The notes beneath the pieces are model-generated. The model saw nothing but the letters and a program-made list of their open reading frames with translations. It searched no databases and had not been told where the DNA came from. From Arenimonas oryziterrae DSM 21050 = YC6267 (GTDB lineage Bacteria > Pseudomonadota > Gammaproteobacteria > Xanthomonadales > Xanthomonadaceae), in the NCBI RefSeq assembly GCF_000420545.1, contig NZ_ATVD01000006.1, positions 114,867 through 178,866 of the forward strand: a stretch of DNA of 64,000 nt. Reading direction: 5' to 3'. Position numbers and translations under genes: made by a program. Positions 19,015 to 30,147 of the stretch are shown here, in pieces; the first letter of the stretch is position 1, and each line of letters opens with the position of its first letter.

Positions 19015-20550
19015 ATGATTCCCAGCAAACCGGTCTGGTCGCCGGGGGAAGAGCGCGTCGAACGCGCGAACCTCAGCCGGTTCATGCGCTTCGTGCGCGA
19101 AGAAACCGGCAATGCCGACGTCAACAGCTACGCACCGCTGTACCGGTTTTCGGTCGAACAGCCTGATCGTTTCTGGACCCTGCTCTGGGATTTCTGCGGC
19201 ATCCGCGGCAGCGGCGATCGCAGTTGCGTCATCGTCGACGCCGATCGTCTGCCCGGCGCACGCTGGTTTCCGAATGTCAGCCTGAACTTCGCGCAGAACC
19301 TGCTGCGCTTCGACGACGAACGCGTGGCGATCCGTTTCCGCACCGCCAACGGCGACAACCTCACCACCAGCTATGCCCAGTTGCAGCGACAGGTGGCGGC
19401 GCTCGCGGCGGCCTTGCGCGCGCAGGGCATCGCGCCCGGCGACCGCATCGCGGCACTCGCGCCGGCTTGCCCGGACGCGCTGATCGCGATGCTGGCGACG
19501 GCGAGTATCGGTGCCGTGTGGAGCGCGCGTGCGCCGACCGGCGATCTCGACGACGCCTGCCGCCGACTGGCCGATCTCGCGCCGCGCCTGGTGTTCGTCG
19601 CCGACGGCGCGGCCGGCGCGGGCACGCTGCGTGCCTTGCGCGCGGCCGTGCCCGGTCTCGCAACGCTCGTGCAATTGTCCGGCGTCGAGGCGACGCCGAT
19701 CTGCGAGGCGGCCACCGCGCTCGCCGACTTCGTCGCGCCCTTTGCCGACGCGGCCAGCGACTACACTCCGGTGGCGTTCGATCATCCGCTGTACCTGACC
19801 GAGGCCGGCGACGAACGCGTCGTGCACGGCGCCGGCGGCACGCTGATCCAGCACCTGAAGGAATGGGTGCTGCATGTCGATCTCAAGCGCGAGGACAAGG
19901 TGCTGTTCCATGCCGGCATCGATTCGATGGCCTGGTACTGGCTGGCCTCGAGTCTCGCGGTCGGCGCGACCATCGTGCTGCTCGCCGATGCCGAGCTGCC
20001 GGCCGACGGCCCGCGGTTGTGGGATCGCGTCGACGAATTCGGCATCACCGTGCTCGGCGTGCACAGCGACTGGTTGAATGCCGCCGCGACAGCGGGCGGT
20101 GTACCGAAAGATTCGCATCGCCTGCTGCCGCTGAAGACGATCCTGACCGCAGGCGGCACGCTCGCGCCGGAAAGCTACGATTTCGTCTATCGCGACGTGA
20201 AGGAACGCGTTTTCCTTTCGCCGATCAGCACTGGCGGCGACACCCTCGCCTGCTTCGCGATCGGCGCGCCGCTATTGCCGGTGTGGCGCGGCGAACTGTC
20301 CTGCCGTGGCCTGGGCATGAAGGTCGAAGTGCTCGATGCGCAGGGCACTCCGGTGGTCGGCGAAGCCGGCGATCTCGCATGCACGGCGCCCTTTCCGTCC
20401 CTGCCGCTGGGCTTCTGGAACGACGCCGGCGACGCGCGTTTTCAGGCGGCGTTTTTCGGCAAACACCCGGGCCGCTGGTGCCGCGGCGAACGCGCGGTAC
20501 TGACCGCGCGCGACGGTTTGATTCCGATGCCGGGCGACCCGCGCCGCTGA
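19015..20550 (+). CDS. Degenerate acetoacetyl-CoA synthetase-like (ANL) protein, probably not an active ligase
   Basis: 511 residues, aligning by eye with acetoacetyl-CoA synthetase (usually ~650). The N-terminal block (SYAPLYRFSVEQPDRFWTLL), ARWFPNVSLNFAQNLL, LLPVWRGELSCRGLGMKVEV and SLPLGFWNDAGDARF are well kept. The ATP P-loop (normally SSGTTGLPK) is missing: the equivalent site around residues 256-269 reads DHPLYLTEAGDERV. The ...WSSCSPDFG block has become WSARAPTGD. The protein ends at PMPGDPRR where the hinge and the C-terminal domain with the catalytic lysine should begin. No continuation is seen in any frame before scoB. The intact reading frame argues against recent decay. Opposite in direction to scoAB. 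Confidence 0.8.
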   Translation: MIPSKPVWSPGEERVERANLSRFMRFVREETGNADVNSYAPLYRFSVEQPDRFWTLLWDFCGIRGSGDRSCVIVDADRLPGARWFPNVSLNFAQNLLRFDDERVAIRFRTANGDNLTTSYAQLQRQVAALAAALRAQGIAPGDRIAALAPACPDALIAMLATASIGAVWSARAPTGDLDDACRRLADLAPRLVFVADGAAGAGTLRALRAAVPGLATLVQLSGVEATPICEAATALADFVAPFADAASDYTPVAFDHPLYLTEAGDERVVHGAGGTLIQHLKEWVLHVDLKREDKVLFHAGIDSMAWYWLASSLAVGATIVLLADAELPADGPRLWDRVDEFGITVLGVHSDWLNAAATAGGVPKDSHRLLPLKTILTAGGTLAPESYDFVYRDVKERVFLSPISTGGDTLACFAIGAPLLPVWRGELSCRGLGMKVEVLDAQGTPVVGEAGDLACTAPFPSLPLGFWNDAGDARFQAAFFGKHPGRWCRGERAVLTARDGLIPMPGDPRR

Positions 20551-20571
20551 GGCGCGGCGCCGGTTCTTTCT

Positions 20572-21207
20572 TCAGGCGGCGCGACGGAAGGCGCAGCCCG
20601 TCTTGGTACGCAGCTCGTCGTCGCTGACACCGTCGGCGGCTTCGATGAGTACCAGGCCATCGTCGGCCACATCGAAGATCGCCAGGTCGGTGATGATGCG
20701 GTTGACCACGCCAACGCCGGTCAGGGGCAGATCGCAGTCCTTGAGGATCTTGTGCGATCCGTCCTTCGCGACATGCTCCATGAGCACGACGACACGCTTG
20801 ACGCCCGCGACCAGATCCATCGCGCCGCCCATGCCCTTGACCATCTTGCCGGGCACCATCCAGTTGGCGAGATCGCCGCGATCGGTCACCTGCATCGCGC
20901 CGAGAATCGCCAGATCGATATGGCCGCCGCGGATCATCGCGAAGGAATCGTGGCTGCCGAAATAGCTCGCGCCTTCGCGCGCGGTCACCGTCTGCTTGCC
21001 GGCATTGATGAGATCGGCGTCGACTTCGGCTTCGGTCGGAAACGGACCGATGCCGAGCAGGCCGTTTTCCGACTGCAGCCAGACATCGACGCCGACCGGA
21101 ATATGGTTCGCGACCAAGGTCGGCAAGCCGATGCCGAGGTTCACATACGCGCCATCAGTGAGTTCTTTCGCGGCGCGCTGCGCCATTTCATCGCGTGACC
21201 AGGACAT
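20572..21207 (-). CDS. scoB: Succinyl-CoA:3-oxoacid CoA-transferase subunit B
   Basis: 211 residues. With ScoA it moves CoA from succinyl-CoA to acetoacetate. The catalytic glutamate motif is in [43 protein letters not shown] and [19 protein letters not shown] are family blocks. AAGGAG lies 6 nt before the start. The 84-bp gap to scoA contains a palindromic repeat. An AtoA-type acetate CoA-transferase is the alternative; the homogentisate pathway in this window would supply acetoacetate. Confidence 0.94.
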   Translation of the reverse strand: MSWSRDEMAQRAAKELTDGAYVNLGIGLPTLVANHIPVGVDVWLQSENGLLGIGPFPTEAEVDADLINAGKQTVTAREGASYFGSHDSFAMIRGGHIDLAILGAMQVTDRGDLANWMVPGKMVKGMGGAMDLVAGVKRVVVLMEHVAKDGSHKILKDCDLPLTGVGVVNRIITDLAIFDVADDGLVLIEAADGVSDDELRTKTGCAFRRAA

Positions 21208-21225
21208 GTCATCTCCTTGAAAATC

Positions 21226-21270
21226 CACCTCTCCCTCGGGGAGAGGTCGCGCCGAAGGCGCGGGTGAGGG
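21226..21270. repeat. REP-like palindromic element (copy 2), inside the scoAB spacer
   Basis: Two consecutive hairpins: CCTCTCC/GGAGAGG and CGCGCC-GAA-GGCGCG, ending GGGTGAGGG as in copy 1. It occupies the spacer between scoA and scoB, which are presumably cotranscribed, so it may affect mRNA stability or relative expression. Confidence 0.7.
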
Positions 21271-21291
21271 CAACTGTGCGAAAGCGCCGGC

Positions 21292-22026
21292 CTAAGCCCG
21301 CACCGTCCGCTGCTCAATACGCTTCTCCGGCGTCGGGTTATGCACGATGCGATCGACATAGATGCCCGGCAGATGCACCTGGTCGGGATCGATCGCGCCG
21401 ACCTCGACGATGACTTCGGCTTCGACCACGCAGGCCTTGCCGGCCATCGCCACGGCCGGATTGAAATTGCGCGCGGTCTTGCGGAACACCAGGTTGCCCG
21501 CCTTATCGGCCTTCCACGCCTTCACCAGCGACACGTCGGTGCGCAGCGCGGTTTCCATGACGTACTGGTGGCCGTCGAACTCGCGGGTTTCCTTGCCTTC
21601 GGCGACGATCGTGCCGTAGCCGGTGCGCGTGTAGAACGCCGGGATACCGGCGCCGCCAGCGCGCAGACGCTCGGCGAGCGTGCCCTGCGGATTGAATTCC
21701 AGCTCCAGCTCGCCCGACAGGTACTGGCGTTCGAATTCCTTGTTCTCGCCCACGTAGGACGAAATCATCTTCTTGATCTGCCGCGTGCTCAGCAGCATGC
21801 CCAGACCAAAGCCGTCGACACCGGCATTGTTGGAGATCACGGTGAGATTCTTGGCGCCGCTGTCGCGCAGCGCCGCGATCAATGCTTCGGGAATGCCGCA
21901 CAGACCGAAGCCGCCGACTGCGAGCGTCTGGCCATCGCGCACCAGATCGCGCAGCGCGGTCGCCGCGTCCGGATAGAGTTTGTCCATGCCGCGGCGGGCG
22001 GCGGGCGTGGCGGGGGACTGCGTCAT
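21292..22026 (-). CDS. scoA: Succinyl-CoA:3-oxoacid CoA-transferase subunit A
   Basis: 244 residues. Family blocks: [17 protein letters not shown] (CoA-binding glycine loop), [32 protein letters not shown] and [20 protein letters not shown]. The start at 22026 (MTQSPATP) has a weak GAGA upstream; the alternative MDKLYPDA at 21987 matches the usual N-terminus of the family but has no ribosome binding site. It is first in the scoAB pair, 81 bp from the glycosyltransferase gene upstream. Confidence 0.94.
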   Translation of the reverse strand: MTQSPATPAARRGMDKLYPDAATALRDLVRDGQTLAVGGFGLCGIPEALIAALRDSGAKNLTVISNNAGVDGFGLGMLLSTRQIKKMISSYVGENKEFERQYLSGELELEFNPQGTLAERLRAGGAGIPAFYTRTGYGTIVAEGKETREFDGHQYVMETALRTDVSLVKAWKADKAGNLVFRKTARNFNPAVAMAGKACVVEAEVIVEVGAIDPDQVHLPGIYVDRIVHNPTPEKRIEQRTVRA

Positions 22027-22107
22027 GGCGACGTTCTCGTGCGACCGGAAAGTCCCGAGTTTACCGCGCACCCGGGCGATACGGCATCGTACTTTTGGCC
22101 GGGGCGC

Positions 22108-24573
22108 TCAGGCCCGATCGAGCTCGCGCGGCGGCGACGGGCCCCATTTGCGCTCGAACGCGGCGCGGTCGGCCTGCAGACGCTGCTCGCGCCGGGCCGC
22201 TTCGAACGGATCGAAGGCCGGGGCCGGATGATGGTGCACGAACACATCCTCGGCACGCGCGATCTGCCAGCCGCGCTCGCGCAGACGCCGGCAATAATCC
22301 TCGTCCTCGAAACCGCCGGCGGCGAAGCTTTCGTCAAACGGACCGACCTCGGCGAACGCGGCGCGCCGCAGCAGCGCGCAGTGCAGCGTCGCCCGTTCCA
22401 GCGGCTGCGCGAGACCGGCATGACGGGCGGTGAATGCACGCGCGAGCACGGCCATGGTGTCGAGATCGGCGTAGTCGATGCCGGCGCCGTCGGCCGGGCC
22501 GGTCGGCAGGACCAGGCCCCGGCGCGGCGCGCGACGCAGGTGCGCGACCAGGGTGCGCAGCCAGCCAGCGGTCACGAAACTGTCGGCAGTCAGCAGTACC
22601 AGACCGTCACCGCGCGCGAGCTGCAGACCCTGGTTGCGCGCAACGACCTGGCCGCGATCGTCGGCATTGGTGATGACACGACGTTCGTGCCGGCGCTGTG
22701 CCGCCCAGGACGCGAGGAAATCGGCGGTGCCGTCGCGCGAGGCATTGTCGACGACGATGATTTCCGGCGCCGGGTAATCGGACAACTCGTCGAGACTGCG
22801 CAAACAGGCGCGCAGGAACGGCAGTTGATCGCGGGTGCTGATGACGATGCTCAGCGGCAACTCGGCCAGCGAGGCACCCTCGCCTGCGACGTGGATCTGG
22901 TTCGGCAAACAGTCGGCAAGGTCGCGCCAATGCGCGTCCCCGCCCCAGGACTGCGTGCGCTCGCTCTGCGTCCAGGCCAGCAGCTCGCCCAGACTCGCGC
23001 GCAAGGCGGCGAAGGCGCTTGCCTCCAGCGGACTCACCAACGGTACCTGCGGAGCAAACAAGTTGATCTGCAGCGCGCCCGGCACCGACGGCAGCGCTTC
23101 GACGCGGAAACCGGGCTGATCATGCGGGATGACAGCGCGGGCCATGACGAAGACACGACCGCCCTCAGCCGCACGCGTGCGCGCGGCCGTCTGCGTGTTT
23201 GCATCGAGCTGCGCCCAGTCCTGCGGACACCAAAGAAAAACATCGGCCGTGTCTTCGCGCACCGGCGGCAAGGCTGGCAGACGATTCGGCTGCGTCGACA
23301 GCGCCGGAGCGAAGGGCGTCGCGTCGGTAGTTTTGCGTTCGCGCCAGGCTTTCAGGCGCCGTGTCAGCGCGCCGGTCGGCCACGGCGCGCGGCCGCCGAG
23401 CACGGCGAAGAGATCGGCCTTGCGCTGCAGACGCTGGACACGCGCGCGCAACGCCGAAACGGTCGCCGTCTGTTGCTGTTGGCGCGAGAGCAATTCCCGA
23501 TGTGCGCGGCCCAGTTGCGCCAGTTCGGTTTCCAGGGCGTCGGCGCGCGCCTGATGTTCGCGGGCGCGACGCGCGGCCTCGCGCAGATCCGCTGACGACG
23601 TCGATTCCGCCGTGGTGTCGGACGCAGCCAGGCGCGCGAGCTGATCCGCCTGATCCGCGAGTGCCCGCGCCAGCGTCGTGGCCGGTGGGCTGGCTTCCGG
23701 CTGCGCGAGTTTCTGCGCCTGCTCCTGCCATGCGATCGCGTCGAGCGCCGCCCAGGCATCGCCGAGGGCCCGACCCTGCAAGTCGACGACGCTCGCGAAA
23801 CGTGCGACGCCGGCAGCGTAATCGTCCAGCGCCAGCGGCTGTTCGCGCGCAGCGACGAGTGTGCGCAGCAAGTCATCGACGGCCGCCGGCAGCGCTGCCG
23901 TCGGCAACGCATGGTTGCGCAGGTCCTGAGCGAGAAATTCGTCGACGAACCGCGCCTGCGTCGACAGATCGAGCGCGACGCCCGTGCTCGCGGCGATGCG
24001 CGCCATCGTGCCGCGCCAGTCAGTCAGCAGTTCGTCGTAGCTGAGCACGCAGCGGGGCAATCCGCGGCTGCCGACGATGGCGTCGGCCAGATGCAGCCAC
24101 CACAGCCACATCGCCTCGTCCCGCGCCATGCCGTTGCGTGCCGCCAGCGATGCGGCGACTTCCGCGGGATGGCGATAGATGATGACGGCCGTCGGTTCGA
24201 GGCCCGCCTGAGTCAATCCTTTTCGCCACACCGGCAGCAGCCGGCACAGTCGCGGATCCTTGATCGCCCACAGCGGATGCGCGCGCAATTGGGCCGCAGC
24301 GAAGTCGGCAATCGCGCGGGTCGCGACGTCCGCAGCCGCACTCTCAGCCCAGCCCTCGGGCAAGGGTCGCAAATCGTTCCAGCGACGATCCAGTGCCTGC
24401 AGCAGGGCCTCGTCGATCGCGACCGCCTGCGCGGATTCCCAATGGCCCGCTTCGTTGCCTTGCGCTGCACCCATCAGGTGATCGCCCAGACTCGCGCCGC
24501 ACAGGTTCAGCACCCGACTCAAGGCAGACGTGCCACTGCGATGCGCACCCAGTACGAGCAAGCCCCGACTCAT
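22108..24573 (-). CDS. Sulfotransferase-coiled-coil-glycosyltransferase family 2 fusion protein
   Basis: 821 residues with three parts. Residues 1-~250 look like a PAPS-dependent sulfotransferase: LGAHRSGTSALSRVL is the 5'-phosphosulfate loop and IYRHPAEVAASLAARNG the 3'-phosphate region. Residues ~300-390 are Ala/Gln/Arg-rich and likely coiled coil. From ~575 a GT2 domain follows: LSIVISTRDQLPFL, EIIVVDNASRDGTADFL, RNQGLQLARGDGLVLLTADS and FDESFAAGGFEDEDYCRRL. The ATG overlaps the stop of the exporter ATPase (ATGA), so translation is coupled. This suggests assembly and possibly sulfation of an exported surface glycan. A sulfotransferase-like domain without sulfation activity is possible. Confidence 0.85.
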   Translation of the reverse strand: MSRGLLVLGAHRSGTSALSRVLNLCGASLGDHLMGAAQGNEAGHWESAQAVAIDEALLQALDRRWNDLRPLPEGWAESAAADVATRAIADFAAAQLRAHPLWAIKDPRLCRLLPVWRKGLTQAGLEPTAVIIYRHPAEVAASLAARNGMARDEAMWLWWLHLADAIVGSRGLPRCVLSYDELLTDWRGTMARIAASTGVALDLSTQARFVDEFLAQDLRNHALPTAALPAAVDDLLRTLVAAREQPLALDDYAAGVARFASVVDLQGRALGDAWAALDAIAWQEQAQKLAQPEASPPATTLARALADQADQLARLAASDTTAESTSSADLREAARRAREHQARADALETELAQLGRAHRELLSRQQQQTATVSALRARVQRLQRKADLFAVLGGRAPWPTGALTRRLKAWRERKTTDATPFAPALSTQPNRLPALPPVREDTADVFLWCPQDWAQLDANTQTAARTRAAEGGRVFVMARAVIPHDQPGFRVEALPSVPGALQINLFAPQVPLVSPLEASAFAALRASLGELLAWTQSERTQSWGGDAHWRDLADCLPNQIHVAGEGASLAELPLSIVISTRDQLPFLRACLRSLDELSDYPAPEIIVVDNASRDGTADFLASWAAQRRHERRVITNADDRGQVVARNQGLQLARGDGLVLLTADSFVTAGWLRTLVAHLRRAPRRGLVLPTGPADGAGIDYADLDTMAVLARAFTARHAGLAQPLERATLHCALLRRAAFAEVGPFDESFAAGGFEDEDYCRRLRERGWQIARAEDVFVHHHPAPAFDPFEAARREQRLQADRAAFERKWGPSPPRELDRA

Positions 24574-25988
24574 GACGCGTTCTCCGCGTCGTCGAGCCGA
24601 ACGACCGATGGCAGCGTCTGCCAGGTCGCCGCCGGTTCACGGCTCAGATCGAAGAAGCCGCCGAGGCGGCGATCGCTTGCCGGCACTTCGATGCGGAAAC
24701 ACGCGGCATCGAGCAGGCGGTGCAGATACATGTCCTGCCCGTCGCGACGCGCCTGGCAGCCGGCGTTGAGAAAATAGGTGCCCGGCATGAAGCGTGCATC
24801 GAAGCGGAACTCCACGCGCACGTGCGCGCCGGCCGGTACCTCGGCGATCGCGTCGCCATGGGCATGCGAGGCCATCGAGAACAACTCCACGCCCGACATC
24901 GACTTGATCATCATGCCGAAATGCACGCCCGTCGCCGCCTCGGAAAAGGCGACCTCGTAGGTGTAGACGTAGTCGCGACCCGGGATCAACACGTTGACGC
25001 GATCGCCGGCGGCATTGCGCAGATGCGGGTCGAGGATGCGCGCGCCATGACTGGGGTATTCGACCAGGCTGCGCGGCACGAAACCGGGATCGTGGCGTTC
25101 ATGCGCCGCGCCGGCGACCGCATGCACCACCGGCGATTCGGGATCGTTGGCCGCAGCGATCGGCGCCGCTGCCGGCGGCCCGTGTTCTCGCCAGTCGCGG
25201 TCCTCAGCGACGAGCTCGGCGCGCACCTGCGCGCGGCGCTCCGGCAAGGCATGCACGAGGCGCTGGTAGCGCGCGACAACATCCTTGGGCAGACCGGTGA
25301 GAACGCGCTCGCCGGCATCGATGAGTACCGCTCGGTCGCACAGCTGCACGATGCTCGCAGCCGCGTGCGAAACAAACAGAATCGTGGTGCCGTCGCGCTT
25401 CATCTGATCGATGCGTGCGAAGCACTTTCGCTGGAACGCCTCGTCGCCCACCGCCAGAGCCTCGTCGATGATCAGCACATCAGGATCGACATTGATCGCG
25501 ACCGCGAACGCCAGACGCACGGCCATGCCGCTGGAATAGCCGCGCACGGGCTGGTCGAGGTAGTCGCCGAGATCGGCGAAGGCCTCGATGCGTGCGAAAC
25601 GCTCGTCGATCTCATGCCGGCGCAGGCCGAGCACTGCAGCATTGAGATAGATGTTCTCGCGCCCGGTGAAATCGGGATCGAAGCCGCTGCCCAGCTCAAG
25701 CAGGGCGGCGATGCGGCCGCGCACCTGCACCTCGCCCTCGGTCGGCGTGAGCGTGCCGGCGATCATCTGCAGCAGGGTCGACTTGCCCGACCCATTGCGG
25801 CCGATGATGCCGACAGTCTCGCCGGCGGCGATGTCCATATCCAGACCGCGCAGCGCCCAGAACTCGCGATAACGCGCACCGGGCGCGATCGCCTGCCACA
25901 GGCGATCCAGCGGCCGGCGATACACGTGGTAGCACTTGCCCAGTCCGCGCAGGCGTATGGCCACCGGCGTGACCTGCTCAGAGCACAT
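24570..25988 (-). CDS. Polysaccharide ABC exporter ATP-binding protein, Wzt type with C-terminal carbohydrate-binding domain
   Basis: 472 residues. The ATPase domain is residues 1-~245: Walker A GRNGSGKST, signature YSSGMAVRLAFA, Walker B VLIIDEALAVGD, and the family YREFWALRGLDMDI block. The extra ~200 residues (from ~285) resemble the Wzt C-terminal domain, which in O-antigen exporters recognises the terminal modification of the glycan. It overlaps the permease gene by 11 bp and the fusion glycosyltransferase by 4 bp. The combination fits export of a glycan whose end group is checked before transport. Confidence 0.92.
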   Translation of the reverse strand: MCSEQVTPVAIRLRGLGKCYHVYRRPLDRLWQAIAPGARYREFWALRGLDMDIAAGETVGIIGRNGSGKSTLLQMIAGTLTPTEGEVQVRGRIAALLELGSGFDPDFTGRENIYLNAAVLGLRRHEIDERFARIEAFADLGDYLDQPVRGYSSGMAVRLAFAVAINVDPDVLIIDEALAVGDEAFQRKCFARIDQMKRDGTTILFVSHAAASIVQLCDRAVLIDAGERVLTGLPKDVVARYQRLVHALPERRAQVRAELVAEDRDWREHGPPAAAPIAAANDPESPVVHAVAGAAHERHDPGFVPRSLVEYPSHGARILDPHLRNAAGDRVNVLIPGRDYVYTYEVAFSEAATGVHFGMMIKSMSGVELFSMASHAHGDAIAEVPAGAHVRVEFRFDARFMPGTYFLNAGCQARRDGQDMYLHRLLDAACFRIEVPASDRRLGGFFDLSREPAATWQTLPSVVRLDDAENAS

Positions 25989-26775
25989 CGGCAAATCCCC
26001 GGCGCAACTTGCGGAACACCCACAGGCCCGAGGCCGCGAACAGCCCGGCGAGCAAGGCATACACGCAAAGGCCCGACAGGTCCGGCATCTGCCCCAGGAA
26101 CAGCGCCGCCCGCGTCTGTTCGATGATGAAACTCAGCGGATTCCAGGCGATCCAGCGCGCATAGGCCGGCGGCAGCGCGGACGCGGGATAGAACACCGGA
26201 CTGAGAAAAAGCAGCATCGTCGCGATCATGCCGCTGAGCTGGCTCAGGTCGCGGACGTACACGCCGAGCGCAGCGAGCCACCACGACAGGCCGCACAACA
26301 ACACGACGAAGGGCGCGGCGATCAGCGGCAGGTACAACGCGGTCGCCTGCACGCCGGCACCGGTCGCGAAAGACACGCCGATCAGGACCAGCATCGCCAG
26401 CACGGCATGGAACAGGGCCGCACCGACCGGCACGATCGGCAACACGGCGAGCGGAAACACCACTTTCTTGACGAAGTTGCCGCGGCTGGCGATCGCCAGC
26501 GGGGCGCGCATCAGGGTCTCGGCGAGCAGGCCGTGCACGATCATGCCGGCGAACACGCGCGTGGCGAAACCGGCGCGGCTGTCGGCGCCCGGCCAGCGGG
26601 CGCCGAGCAATTCATGGAACGCGAACGTGTAGACCACCAGCATCAGCAGCGGCGACAACAGGGACCACAGCAAACCGAAATGCGAGCCGCGATAGCGGCC
26701 GAGCACGTCGCGCCGGACCATGCCGTGCAGCAGGTCGAGCCGGAACCGCAGGCTGTCGGCGAGGGCTCCGATCAT
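25978..26775 (-). CDS. Polysaccharide ABC exporter permease, Wzm/ABC-2 type
   Basis: 265 residues with six predicted membrane helices. ABC-2 export blocks are visible: VRRDVLGRYRGSHFGLLW near the N-terminus, SRGNFVKKVVFPLAVLPIV in the middle and WIAWNPLSFIIEQTR near the C-terminus. It pairs with the Wzt-type ATPase, which overlaps its 3' end. An upstream in-frame ATG at 26820 would overlap the next gene by 29 bp; neither start has a clear ribosome binding site. Confidence 0.92.
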   Translation of the reverse strand: MIGALADSLRFRLDLLHGMVRRDVLGRYRGSHFGLLWSLLSPLLMLVVYTFAFHELLGARWPGADSRAGFATRVFAGMIVHGLLAETLMRAPLAIASRGNFVKKVVFPLAVLPIVPVGAALFHAVLAMLVLIGVSFATGAGVQATALYLPLIAAPFVVLLCGLSWWLAALGVYVRDLSQLSGMIATMLLFLSPVFYPASALPPAYARWIAWNPLSFIIEQTRAALFLGQMPDLSGLCVYALLAGLFAASGLWVFRKLRRGFADVL

Positions 26776-26791
26776 GCCGGCCGGTCGGCGC

Positions 26792-27952
<1,161 letters not shown>

Positions 27953-27981
27953 TTGGTTTCCAGTCTGGCTTCGTTGGAGCG

Positions 27982-28026
27982 GCCCTCACCCCGGCCCTCT
28001 CCCGCGAGCGGGCGAGGGAGCATCGG
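27982..28026. repeat. REP-like palindromic element (copy 3)
   Basis: A sequence related to one arm of copy 1: GCCCTCACCCCGGCCCTCTC, then a CCCGC/GCGGG hairpin and CGAGGGAG. It occupies the spacer between the two transsulfuration genes. Confidence 0.65.
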
Positions 28027-28029
28027 GAA

Positions 28030-29400
<1,371 letters not shown>

Positions 29401-29556
29401 AAAGGCGCTGCTGCGCGGGTTTGGCCGGGGGCCGACGGTCGATTGTAGCGCGGAGGACCAGGCGCGCGCGGTCAGGTCGGCGGGCCCAGGTGCGGGTGGC
29501 GGCGGCCCGACGAGGAGGGCCGCCGCCACCACAGCGGTGAACTGGCTAGGTGCGGG

Positions 29557-29775
29557 TCAGTGATGCTTGGCGTCGTACATGCGCAGGAGTCGATCCTTCG
29601 CATAGAGCTTTTCGCGTTTCATTTTCGCAAGCGTGTTGTCGTCGAGCGGGAGCACTCCCAGCTCGGCATCCAGCACCTGCTTGTCGAGTTCGCGATGGCG
29701 ATGGTAGAGCTGCCGGAATTCCGGATCGGTCTTCATCATCGCGTCCACTTCGGTTTGTGGTTGCCCTTCAAACAT
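29557..29775 (-). CDS. YdcH/DUF465 family small protein
   Basis: 72 residues, highly charged and helical. The DUF465 pattern is visible: FRQLYHRHRELDKQVLDAE, then LKREKLxAKDRLLRM-type end (MKREKLYAKDRLLRMYD). GGAGG lies 6 nt before the start. Function unknown in the family. Its upstream region is the 372-bp intergenic stretch. Confidence 0.85.
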   Translation of the reverse strand: MFEGQPQTEVDAMMKTDPEFRQLYHRHRELDKQVLDAELGVLPLDDNTLAKMKREKLYAKDRLLRMYDAKHH

Positions 29776-30147
29776 CGTTGACCTCCTTCAGAAACACGAA
29801 CGCCCAAGCAGGGTTGCCCGGGCGTGTGGATTGAAATGAAAGGTCAGGTCGTTAGCGCGGGCGTCCCCAGAAAGGTCGCCCGCCCCGGCTATTGGGGCGG
29901 CGATTTCCGTGAGGACGAGGTCTGCTTTCATCGGCCTGGCTCGGTTCGCCATGCGGCAACGCGCCACATGGGATATCGAAGCTACTCCCGGGTTTCGGGG
30001 GCCGCAAGAGATTTTTTAAGTTATTGATTTTGCTGGTAATCACCGAAATTCAGCCGGTGATTTTCCGGTCTGGGCCGAGCTCAAAAAATTCAAGCACTTA
30101 GCCCGTACGGTCGCCCGGCCCAGGGCGCAAGCGCCTGTTTTCCGTAG
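29776..30147. other. Intergenic region without a recognisable gene
   Basis: 372 bp between the OmpA-family gene and the DUF465 gene, both on the minus strand. It contains a short hairpin CGCCCC/GGGGCG (29881-29899), an AT-rich stretch (30008-30040) unlike its surroundings, and a perfect 8-bp inverted repeat AATCACCG/CGGTGATT (30038-30062) running into TTTTCC. The hairpin could be a weak terminator and the AT-rich part a promoter for the DUF465 gene; neither is certain. I see no small reading frame with a ribosome binding site. Confidence 0.5.

Noticed and set aside
20551..20627. Possible frameshifted C-terminus of the acetoacetyl-CoA synthetase homologue
   Set aside because: I looked for GRxDxxxNPGG-like or later AacS motifs in all frames; only about 20 bp separate the stop from the end of scoB, so the domain is absent rather than shifted.
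29776..30147. A small RNA or peptide gene in the AT-rich intergenic stretch
   Set aside because: Hairpins exist, but there is no clear promoter-terminator pair and no frame with a ribosome binding site.
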